From CAZFJG01 sp964410915 (GTDB lineage: Bacteria > Synergistota > Synergistia > Synergistales > JAFGMB01), in the NCBI GenBank assembly GCA_964410915.1, contig CAYPIU010000019.1, positions 1-30,030 on the forward strand: a stretch of 30,030 nt of DNA, in the 5' to 3' direction. A program made the translations under genes and the position numbers. Of the stretch, positions 15,118 to 22,341 are shown in pieces (the first letter of the stretch is position 1; each line of letters begins with the position of its first letter). Below the pieces are notes generated by a model. It did no database searches. It saw only the letters and a program-made list of their open reading frames with translations, and was not told the origin of the DNA.

Positions 15118-16560
15118 ATGGCAAGAGCAGAAAACATAATAAGCGTTGGTCTGGATATAGGGACAACTACAACTTCAATAGTTATGAGTGACCTGGAGAT
15201 AGAAAATGTTGCTGAAGGTATAGGTGTACCTGAAGTTCGAATAATAAATAAAAAGATCATTTTCAGAAGTGAGATCATTACAACTCCTTTTGTTGACAGT
15301 GAAAATGTTGATGCGAATAAAGTAGGGAACTTTCTTCTTCGCCAGTATGATCTTGCAGGGATATCACCAGAGGATGTAAAGACGGGGGCATTAATAATTA
15401 CAGGAGAAGCAGCAAGAAAACAGAATGCAAGGAATGTTTCCTCTGCGACTGCTTCAAGTGCCGGATCTTTTGTGGTAGCTGCTGCCGGGGCACATATGGA
15501 AGCTGCGATCAGCGGCAAGGGCTCAGGGGCGGCAAAATATTCGGCAGAAAATGACTGCAGAATACTGAACATTGATATTGGCGGAGGTACTACGAACTGT
15601 TCGATTTATGACAAGGGTTACTGTGTCTCAACGATCTGTATGAATATTGGCGGAAGGCTTATACAGTTCGAGTCAGGTTCACTTAAAGTAAAAGATTTTA
15701 ACAAATGGGGATCTGCTGTTGCGAAATTCTGTGAAATAGATCTTCTGAAGGGACATTACCTTGTAAAACAGCATTTGCGGGTTATCTGTGATGCATTGTC
15801 CGACTCACTTGTTTCAGTACTCAGGGGAGAACCTGATGATCTTGCATCCAGTTTATTGATAGGAGATATGCCACAAGGGCCCTTCGATCTGGATGCCGTA
15901 AGTTTCTCCGGAGGAGTTGGAAGTATTTATTACAGGAGTACCTCATTGGAGCAGGGAACGGATGTAACAAAAATGCTTCAGTATGACGATATAGGGATCG
16001 CCCTTGCGAGCTCATTAAGAAACAAGATGTCTATTTCGCCGTTTCATGTTGTTAGTCCGGAAGAGACGATCTATGCAACTGTTATAGGAGCAGGAATTCA
16101 TTCTACAGAGTTGAGCGGATCTACTATATATATCTCCGATCCCGGTGCATTGCCGCTAAGGGATCTGCCCGTTATAAAGGCAAGCTTTGCCAACAGTTAC
16201 ATTGATAAAAAAAGACTTCAGGAAATGCTGAAGATCTTTGAAAAGGAAGGGTCAACCGGAGTTGCGATCGTTATAGGGGAAATGGAGGATGTATCATTTG
16301 CCAGAGTCAACGAGGTAGCTACTGCTTTGAGCGAAGTTTTAAATCATGTCACGATTAATGGCTCGGTAGTGGTTATAAGTGAAAATGATATTGGTAAGAT
16401 CCTTGGTAGTTTATTGACAAATGCAGTAACAGGCGACAAAAAGATTATTTCAATAGACCAGATCAATGTAAAAGAACTGGACTATCTTGATATCGGTGAA
16501 CCCCTTTATGGAGGAACCATAGTTCCTGTTGTTTTAAAGTCATTGGTTTTTTCGGATTGA
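15118..16560 (+). CDS. eutA: Ethanolamine ammonia-lyase reactivating factor EutA
   Basis: The 480-residue protein is of the EutA family: SVGLDIGTTTTSIVMSDLEI at the N-terminus, TGALIITGEAARKQNA, ASSAGSFVVAAAGAHMEA, LNIDIGGGTTNCSIYD and FSGGVGSIYY. It uses ATP to eject damaged cobalamin from EutBC so that fresh adenosylcobalamin can bind. Length agrees with the family (about 470). The ATG at 15118 follows GAGCAGGTGG. It is directly upstream of eutB and its stop overlaps the eutB leader. Confidence 0.95.
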   Translation: MARAENIISVGLDIGTTTTSIVMSDLEIENVAEGIGVPEVRIINKKIIFRSEIITTPFVDSENVDANKVGNFLLRQYDLAGISPEDVKTGALIITGEAARKQNARNVSSATASSAGSFVVAAAGAHMEAAISGKGSGAAKYSAENDCRILNIDIGGGTTNCSIYDKGYCVSTICMNIGGRLIQFESGSLKVKDFNKWGSAVAKFCEIDLLKGHYLVKQHLRVICDALSDSLVSVLRGEPDDLASSLLIGDMPQGPFDLDAVSFSGGVGSIYYRSTSLEQGTDVTKMLQYDDIGIALASSLRNKMSISPFHVVSPEETIYATVIGAGIHSTELSGSTIYISDPGALPLRDLPVIKASFANSYIDKKRLQEMLKIFEKEGSTGVAIVIGEMEDVSFARVNEVATALSEVLNHVTINGSVVVISENDIGKILGSLLTNAVTGDKKIISIDQINVKELDYLDIGEPLYGGTIVPVVLKSLVFSD

Positions 16561-16580
16561 CGCTAAGGAGGATAACTCAA

Positions 16581-17951
16581 GTGAGGTTAAAAACCCGACT
16601 CGGAGGAAAAACATATCAGTTCAGGGATATTAAGGATGTTTTCGGTAAAGCCAATGAAGAAAAGTCCGGGGATATCCTTGCTGGTGTGTCTGCAGAGAGT
16701 GAAGAAGAAAGAGTTGCTGCCAAACAGGTAGTTGCTGAACTTACCCTTGAGGAAATAAGGAATGAGCCCGTTGTGCCCTATGAGGACGATGAAGTTACCA
16801 GGGTGATCCAGGATGGTTTGAACGAGTATTCCTATAACTTTATCAAAAACTGGAGAGTTAAAGAACTCAAGGAGTACATTTTGAAAGATGAAACTGCCGC
16901 TGATGATATTAACTGGGTATCGAACGGTCTTACCAGTGAGATGGTGGCGGCTGTTGCCAAGATATGTTCAAACATGGACCTGGTATACGGAGCTAAAAAG
17001 ATACCCAGGGTAGCCCGTTGCAACACAACAGTCGGTTTGCCGGGGACTTTGTCCATGAGGCTTCAGCCAAATCATCCAACAGATAATATTGATGCCATAA
17101 TGGCTTCTCTTATGGAAGGTCTGAGCTATGGTTGCGGAGATGCTGTAATAGGGATAAACCCATGTATAGATGAACCTGAGAGTGTAGGAAGGGTTCTTAG
17201 AACTGTCCATGAGTTTATGAACAAGTGGTCTTTACCCGCCCAGCAGTGTGTTCTTGCTCATGTAACTACCCAAATGAGGTGTATGGAACAGGGTGCTCCT
17301 CTTGGTTTGACATTTCAGAGTCTCGCAGGGAGTCAGAAAGGTAATGAATCCTTCGGTATCTCGGTAGCGATACTTGATGAAGCTTATGATATGACCAGAA
17401 AATTCAGCACGGCAAAGGGGCCTGATTACATGTATTTTGAGACGGGCCAGGGTTCGGAACTTTCTTCCAATGCCCATAACGGGACGGACCAGGTGACAAT
17501 GGAGGCCCGTTGCTATGGTCTGGCCAAAAAATATAATCCTTTTCTTGTTAATACTGTTGTTGGTTTCATAGGTCCTGAGTATCTCTATGATAGTAAACAG
17601 GTTATCAGAGCTGGCCTTGAAGACCACTTCATGGGCAAACTTACAGGACTTTCAATGGGTTGTGACGCCTGCTATACGAATCACATGAAGGCAAGCCAGG
17701 ATGATGTCGAAAGTCTTGCAGTTCTTTTGACCGCTGCCGGGTGTAACTATTTCATGGGTGTACCCATGGGGGACGATATTATGCTGAATTACCAGTCTCT
17801 TGCATATCATGATGCTGCTACCCTGAGGCAATTATTCGGTCTGACTCCAGCGCCGGAATTTCACAACTGGATGGAAAAAATGGAATTAACAAGAAATGGC
17901 ATCCTCACAGAAAAAGCGGGAGATCCCTCAATTTTTTTAGCTAAGGGATAA
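16581..17951 (+). CDS. eutB: Ethanolamine ammonia-lyase large subunit
   Basis: This is a 456-residue TIM-barrel subunit that binds ethanolamine and, with EutC, adenosylcobalamin; it yields acetaldehyde and ammonia. Highly conserved stretches are present: GLTSEMVAAVAKICSNMDLV, YGCGDAVIGINPC, CVLAHVTTQMRCMEQGAPLG, YFETGQGSELSSNAHNGTDQ, VTMEARCYGLAKKY, FIGPEYLYDSKQVIRAGLED and the cysteine-rich GLSMGCDACYTNH. The GTG at 16581 was chosen because AAGGAGG lies 9 nt upstream and the N-terminus MRLKTRLGGKTYQFRDIK then matches the family. Substrate-pocket residues look intact, so ethanolamine remains the best prediction. Confidence 0.97.
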   Translation: MRLKTRLGGKTYQFRDIKDVFGKANEEKSGDILAGVSAESEEERVAAKQVVAELTLEEIRNEPVVPYEDDEVTRVIQDGLNEYSYNFIKNWRVKELKEYILKDETAADDINWVSNGLTSEMVAAVAKICSNMDLVYGAKKIPRVARCNTTVGLPGTLSMRLQPNHPTDNIDAIMASLMEGLSYGCGDAVIGINPCIDEPESVGRVLRTVHEFMNKWSLPAQQCVLAHVTTQMRCMEQGAPLGLTFQSLAGSQKGNESFGISVAILDEAYDMTRKFSTAKGPDYMYFETGQGSELSSNAHNGTDQVTMEARCYGLAKKYNPFLVNTVVGFIGPEYLYDSKQVIRAGLEDHFMGKLTGLSMGCDACYTNHMKASQDDVESLAVLLTAAGCNYFMGVPMGDDIMLNYQSLAYHDAATLRQLFGLTPAPEFHNWMEKMELTRNGILTEKAGDPSIFLAKG

Positions 17952-17963
17952 GAGGTGAAATAA

Positions 17964-18854
17964 ATGTTAAAAGAATCCGAGATACGCAAGATAGTGGAGT
18001 CTGTAATAAAGAACACTTCGCTTTCGGAAAATGATCCCACAGTTAGAAAACAGCAGTCCGATGATACTTCTGTGCCCCGGGATGGGGATGAAAGTGTACT
18101 TGAAGACCTGATGGATCATGATCTTTATGAATGGTGCCTTGTCCCTGAACCTGAAAATCCTGAGGGTATGAAAAAAATGAAAGCATCCACTCCTGCAAGG
18201 ATATGTTCATGGAGAAGTGGGCCGCGACTGAAAGTTGATTCATGGCTGAGATTTCGTGCTGACCATGCCAAGGCAAGAGATGCTGTGTGGCACGAAATAT
18301 CCTCCAGTGTAATGGAAGATCTGGGGGTTGTATGTGTACAGAGCCAGGCTTGCGAAAAAGAACAGTATTTGACACGTCCTGATCTTGGCAGACAGCTTAA
18401 TGATCAGGCCAGGCAGAAGATAGTAACAGAGTGTACGAAAAAAGCCCAGATACAGCTGGTAGTGACAGATGGCCTCAGTTCTTTCGCCATTGAAGAAAAT
18501 GCATCTGATTTTATTCAGGCTTTTAAGGAAACAATAAAAAGTTTTGGTCTCTCCATAGGAGAAACTATATTTGTCAAATTTGGTAGAGTTGCGGTTATGG
18601 ATCAGATCGGAGATCTGTTGGATCCCGAAGTTATCGTTGAGCTTGTAGGTGAAAGGCCAGGACTCGTTACTGCAGCAAGTATGAGTGCCTATCTTTGCTT
18701 CAGGCCTTCTAATGAGACTATCGAATCCGATCGTACACTGGTGGCGAATATTCATTCCGGAGGTTTACCTGCCGTTGAAGCAGGAGCTCATGTGGCAGGG
18801 CTTGCAAAAAAAATACTTGAGGCAAAAGAAAGTGGAATGAAGATCAAAGATTAA
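17964..18854 (+). CDS. eutC: Ethanolamine ammonia-lyase small subunit
   Basis: The 296-residue partner of EutB carries family motifs TPARICSWRSGPRLKVDSWL, RFRADHAKARDAVW, YLTRPDLGRQL, QLVVTDGLSSFAIEENA, FVKFGRVAVMDQIGDLL and LVGERPGLVTAASMSAYLCF. It completes the adenosylcobalamin site. The first 18 residues (LKESEIRKIVESVIKNTS) form an amphipathic helix linked by an acidic stretch to the core, the arrangement of an encapsulation peptide as known for EutC. It starts 12 nt after eutB with AGAGGTGA as ribosome site. Confidence 0.96.
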   Translation: MLKESEIRKIVESVIKNTSLSENDPTVRKQQSDDTSVPRDGDESVLEDLMDHDLYEWCLVPEPENPEGMKKMKASTPARICSWRSGPRLKVDSWLRFRADHAKARDAVWHEISSSVMEDLGVVCVQSQACEKEQYLTRPDLGRQLNDQARQKIVTECTKKAQIQLVVTDGLSSFAIEENASDFIQAFKETIKSFGLSIGETIFVKFGRVAVMDQIGDLLDPEVIVELVGERPGLVTAASMSAYLCFRPSNETIESDRTLVANIHSGGLPAVEAGAHVAGLAKKILEAKESGMKIKD

Positions 18855-18887
18855 TATATTTAAGGCTCTTTTCTGGAGGGATCTTTC

Positions 18888-19553
18888 TTGTACGGGATCG
18901 AAGCGATAAAAGCCAGGGTCCTTGCTGTAAAAATTATTCCTAACATAAATAAGTTCATGAGGGAAGAACTTAAACTTAAACCGGGATACAACAGCATAGG
19001 TATGCTTACCGTGACGATAGATGACGTCGGTTATACGGCTATAGATGAGGCAACTAAAAAGGCGAATGTCGAAGTGGTCTACGCGAAATCTTTTTATGCT
19101 GGAGATGCTCATTCTTCAGGCCCCCTTTCCGGGGAATTTATCGGAATACTTGCAGGGCCTGATCCTGCAGAGGTTGAAAGCGGAATCAGGGCTGCAGTTG
19201 AATGCATAGAAAATGATGCCTGTTTTTATGCGGCTGAAAGCAAAGGTGAGATAGCATTTTTTGCACAGTGTATTTCAAGAACAGGAAGTTATCTTTCAAA
19301 GGAGAACAATATTGCTGAGGGGCAGCCTTTAGCCTATCTTATAGCTCCTCCCGTTGAAGCGATGTATGCACTGGATGCTGCAATCAAGGCAGCAGATGTA
19401 ACTTTAACAACATTTTTTGGGCCTCCAAGCGAAACAAATTTTGCAGGAGGACAACTTACTGGTACTCAGTCCGCCTGCAAGGCAGCCTGTGAAGCATTTG
19501 CGGGGGCCGTAATGGCAGTTGCAAGTGATCCAATAGACATTAAAGGTGAATAG
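18888..19553 (+). CDS. eutL: EutL, tandem-domain BMC-T shell protein
   Basis: The 221-residue protein contains two permuted BMC domains. Family motifs: ELKLKPGYNSIGMLTVTIDD, VEVVYAKSFYAGDAHSSGPL, GEFIGILAGPDPAEVESGI, FAQCISRTGSYLSKE, PLAYLIAPPVEAMYALDAA and GPPSETNFAGGQLTGTQSAC. EutL forms pseudohexameric trimers with a gated pore. The TTG start at 18888 has TGGAGGGA 8 nt upstream. It directly follows eutC in the operon. Confidence 0.95.
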   Translation: MYGIEAIKARVLAVKIIPNINKFMREELKLKPGYNSIGMLTVTIDDVGYTAIDEATKKANVEVVYAKSFYAGDAHSSGPLSGEFIGILAGPDPAEVESGIRAAVECIENDACFYAAESKGEIAFFAQCISRTGSYLSKENNIAEGQPLAYLIAPPVEAMYALDAAIKAADVTLTTFFGPPSETNFAGGQLTGTQSACKAACEAFAGAVMAVASDPIDIKGE

Positions 19554-19578
19554 AAGATGAGCGGAGGTGAAACTCATC

Positions 19579-20160
19579 ATGGAAGGTAAGGCCATTGGAT
19601 TGATCGAGACCAGAGGATTTGTGGCAACAGTAGAGGCTCTTGATGTGTCTCTGAAAGCGTCGGAAGTTGGCCTTTTGTCCCGGACATTTACAACCGGGGG
19701 GCTTGTCTGCTTAGCGGTGACCGGTGATGTTGCATCTGTAAAGGCTGCTGTTGATGCTGGCTCTGCTGCTGCCCGTGAGCTTAATGGTCTTGTCAGTATG
19801 CATGTGATCCCAAGGCCATCAGCAGATGTTATTAAAATGATCAAAGCTTCGAAAGGCGGTAAAAGACGCAGATATGTAAAACCTGCGGTCGAGAAGGAAT
19901 ATGGAATAGCTGAAAAGTTCTCAGAATCTGAAGATACAAATTCAGCCACTTTATATGACGTTTTAAAAGATTCTCCAGCGGTGTTGTACCTTGAGAAGGG
20001 AAAGATGCTTCAGGATTACAGGGTAACAGAACTGAGAAAGATCCTCAGGGTACTTGAGATAGAAAGTATTACTGGTCGGGCCATATCAAAGATGAAAAAG
20101 CAGGAGATCCTTGAGGCATTGAAGATATATTGTCGGGATAGTTCTGAAAAAACTGATTAA
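19579..20160 (+). CDS. EutK-like BMC shell protein with fused Rho_N/SAP-like C-terminal domain
   Basis: The 193-residue protein has a BMC-H domain (about 3-90: AIGLIETRGFVATVEALDVS, GGLVCLAVTGDVASVKAAVDAG, LVSMHVIPRPSADV), then a basic-to-acidic linker (about 90-130), then a small helical domain (about 148-187) containing DYRVTELRKILRVLEIESI and GRAISKMKKQEILEALK. The LRKIL...KKQEILEAL pattern resembles Rho N-terminal or SAP-like nucleic-acid-binding domains. Enteric EutK also joins a BMC domain to a nucleic-acid-binding-type domain, but a winged helix. The ATG at 19579 is 11 nt from GGAGG; an in-frame GTG at 19567 overlaps that site. Pore-loop residues are TTGG. Confidence 0.85.
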   Translation: MEGKAIGLIETRGFVATVEALDVSLKASEVGLLSRTFTTGGLVCLAVTGDVASVKAAVDAGSAAARELNGLVSMHVIPRPSADVIKMIKASKGGKRRRYVKPAVEKEYGIAEKFSESEDTNSATLYDVLKDSPAVLYLEKGKMLQDYRVTELRKILRVLEIESITGRAISKMKKQEILEALKIYCRDSSEKTD

Positions 20161-20214
20161 GGGCTGATCTGTTAGAACAATAAAAAGATTAGAGAATAGA
20201 AGGAGGTATTTGAA

Positions 20215-20505
20215 ATGGCTAATTATAAGGAAATTGCGCTCGGAATGGTAGAAACCAGGGGGCTGGTAGGTTCTGTAGAAGCCGCGGATGCAATGGTGAA
20301 GGCTGCGAATGTAACTCTGATAGGAAAAGTACATGTGGGCGGAGGTATCGTAACTGTAATGGTAAGAGGAGATGTGGGGGCAGTAAAAGCTGCTACAGAT
20401 GCAGGTGGAGCAGCGGCTGAAAGAGTTGGAGAACTCGTTTCTGTCCATGTCATACCAAGGCCACATGCTGAAGTTGAATCAATTCTTCCAGGTTTGGATA
20501 AATAA
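20215..20505 (+). CDS. eutM: EutM/PduA-type BMC-H shell protein, copy 1
   Basis: This 96-residue canonical hexamer subunit has LGMVETRGLVGSVEAADAMV, KAANVTLIGKVHVGGGIVTV (pore loop VGGG), RGDVGAVKAATDAGGAAAER and VSVHVIPRPHAEVESILPG. It makes the main facets of the shell. The ATG at 20215 has GAAGGAGG upstream, the strongest ribosome site in the operon, fitting abundant synthesis. A close paralog lies at 23885-24175. Confidence 0.96.
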   Translation: MANYKEIALGMVETRGLVGSVEAADAMVKAANVTLIGKVHVGGGIVTVMVRGDVGAVKAATDAGGAAAERVGELVSVHVIPRPHAEVESILPGLDK

Positions 20506-20553
20506 TAGTATTCGTAAAGTCAATAACAGCTGGATTCTATGAGGTGACAAGAG

Positions 20554-21303
20554 GTGAAAGTCTTAACTGAAAACAGGCTTAGATCTGATCTTCCCGGCAC
20601 TAAGTATCCTCCTGAATATTTAGTGCCGCCAGGTACTATCATTACTCCTGCAGCAAGAAGTTTTTTATCTGACAGGGGAATACGATTGTCCTTCGGGGGG
20701 ACAGGTGAAGTTCAGGATCCACAAGACAGGGTTTCGGAAAACATGGCTGAAGAAGGCAGTTTTTTTCTCATAGGGCCGGATCTGAAAGTTGACCGTAAAC
20801 CGGAGCACTATACCCATTTAAGCGGTAATAAGCTTGTACCCAAAAATCATCCCAGGATAGAGCTCAGGGGTAAACTTGATTCACTTCAGGCAGATATCAT
20901 ACTCGCGCAGGTCAGAATTGCTGATCTTGGACGTGAAGAACTGGTAAATGATCTTCAGGAGATACTTGACCTGGTTAAGGAGATACTTAAAGGAGAAGTT
21001 ACCGGTTCTGAAATTATCGTTGAAACATTAATGGGTTTCAGCAAGGATCAGTTGAGGGAAGTTTCTCACCATCCGGAAAAATATTTCGATACAGGCCATT
21101 TTTTCCCTTCAAGGGAAATGGGAGAAGTAATGGCTTTGTTGAATGTTGTTCGTACCCGTATAAGGGAAGCTGAACTTGTGGCATGTAATGTTTTCAGAAA
21201 TGCTGATTCCGGAATGACAAGAGAGGATATTTTAACCCTGCTGAACAGACTGAGCAGCGCGATATATATAATGATGTGCAAGTTTAAAAGCAACAAATAT
21301 TAA
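20554..21303 (+). CDS. eutT: EutT-type corrinoid adenosyltransferase
   Basis: The 249-residue protein follows EutT: an N-terminal VLTENRLRSDL, PGTIITPAARSFLSDRGIRL, a central helical HPRIELRGKLDSLQADIILAQ split by loops, and the C-terminal EMGEVMALLNVVRTRIREAE helix. It transfers adenosyl from ATP to reduced cobalamin, supplying the EutBC cofactor in place. The CCxxC metal motif of enterobacterial EutT is not present (only isolated cysteines near the C-terminus), so it resembles the metal-independent forms. GTG start at 20554 with GAGGTGAC upstream. Confidence 0.88.
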   Translation: MKVLTENRLRSDLPGTKYPPEYLVPPGTIITPAARSFLSDRGIRLSFGGTGEVQDPQDRVSENMAEEGSFFLIGPDLKVDRKPEHYTHLSGNKLVPKNHPRIELRGKLDSLQADIILAQVRIADLGREELVNDLQEILDLVKEILKGEVTGSEIIVETLMGFSKDQLREVSHHPEKYFDTGHFFPSREMGEVMALLNVVRTRIREAELVACNVFRNADSGMTREDILTLLNRLSSAIYIMMCKFKSNKY

Positions 21304-21350
21304 TATCTTATGCATACTGAATAAAGTCATGGTTTCCAGAGGTGATAAGG

Positions 21351-22202
21351 GTGGATGAAAAAACCATAGAACAAATAGTGGATCTTGTAATCCAGGAGAT
21401 CCATAAAAGGAGTAAATCCGCTACTGGTTCGTCAGGTATACAGGAAAATCTTGAAATACGCAAAGAGGTTCTTCTTGTTTTTAACGGATCAACGTCGGGT
21501 CTGGAAGATATTCTGGGTCTATTGAAGAGATATATCCCGGATCTTTCTTATAATGTTGTCCTTACAGAAACAGCCTCCAGGCTTTTTGGAGAAAACTGGA
21601 TATCTGATCGGATAGAATGCAATATTTTAAAGGTTGATGAAGCTTATGAGGTCATTCCAAAGACAGATCTGGTAGTTTTCCCGAATCTCACTCAGAATAC
21701 TGCAGCAAAAGCTGTACGTGGAATAAGAGATTCTGTTGGTTCTGACCTTATCGCTTTTTCGCTGATAAAGGGCAGAAAAGTACTGGCACTATCCGATGCT
21801 GTTCAAACTGATAGTATGCCTGCAGCATACAGCGCTTTCTGCCGGGATATTCTTTCACGGCTTTCAAGAATAGGCGTAAAAGTTATCAGATCGGGTGGTT
21901 TTTCAGGAGAAATAGAAAACTTTATCAGGGAGAGTAAAGACGATAACAGAGTGAATTCCCTGAAAACGGGTGTGAGTGATCCCGTTACCACGGTATCAGG
22001 TTCTGCAGTATCCCGGTCTGTATCAAAGGATCCCGGATCTGAAGAACTGGACCTCTCTTCAAAAAAGATCCTTTCCGCCAGAATGCTCCAGGAAGCGATA
22101 TCAGAAGGAGCAGGAAAAATATTGATATCACCAGAGGCCATTGTTACTCCACTTGCGATGGACATGGCAAAGGACAGGAAAATATCGTTGATCAGGACCT
22201 GA
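21351..22202 (+). CDS. Microcompartment-associated flavoprotein-like protein with N-terminal encapsulation-type helix
   Basis: This 283-residue protein begins with an amphipathic helix (DEKTIEQIVDLVIQEIHKR) and a Ser/Gly linker, the layout of cargo with an encapsulation peptide. The middle (about 40-185; KEVLLVFNGSTSGLEDIL, NVVLTETASRLFG, DLVVFPNLTQNTAAKAVRGI, IAFSLIKGRKVLALSDAV) has the Rossmann-like pattern of the flavoprotein (HFCD) family seen in several BMC loci. The C-terminal 45 residues (KKILSARMLQEAISEGAGKI, ITPLAMD-like end) resemble the short domain near the EutT N-terminus. A flavin electron carrier linked to PduS is plausible, not shown. The GTG at 21351 with GAGGTGA 7 nt upstream was chosen over GTG 21342. 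Confidence 0.7.
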   Translation: MDEKTIEQIVDLVIQEIHKRSKSATGSSGIQENLEIRKEVLLVFNGSTSGLEDILGLLKRYIPDLSYNVVLTETASRLFGENWISDRIECNILKVDEAYEVIPKTDLVVFPNLTQNTAAKAVRGIRDSVGSDLIAFSLIKGRKVLALSDAVQTDSMPAAYSAFCRDILSRLSRIGVKVIRSGGFSGEIENFIRESKDDNRVNSLKTGVSDPVTTVSGSAVSRSVSKDPGSEELDLSSKKILSARMLQEAISEGAGKILISPEAIVTPLAMDMAKDRKISLIRT

Positions 22203-22209
22203 GGGAGTT

Positions 22210-22341
22210 ATGCCACACAATAGTGGTGCTTCCTGTCAGGAAGATCTGAATAAAGATAGAAGTTGGATGTATTCGAAGGTAATGATTTTAAGCAGCGATA
22301 AAGTTGGAATAAAGGCGGTGAAAGACTTTGATTTTAGATAA
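22210..22341 (+). CDS. Possible 43-codon small ORF overlapping the eutE start
   Basis: An ATG at 22210 sits 3-4 nt after GAGGGAG and the frame is open to TAA at 22339-22341, 14 nt past the eutE start. The peptide (MPHNSGASCQEDLNKDRSWM at the start, KVGIKAVKDFDFR at the end) resembles nothing I know. It fills an otherwise empty 125-nt gap, so it may be a coupling leader for eutE, a remnant, or chance. Confidence 0.3.
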   Translation: MPHNSGASCQEDLNKDRSWMYSKVMILSSDKVGIKAVKDFDFR

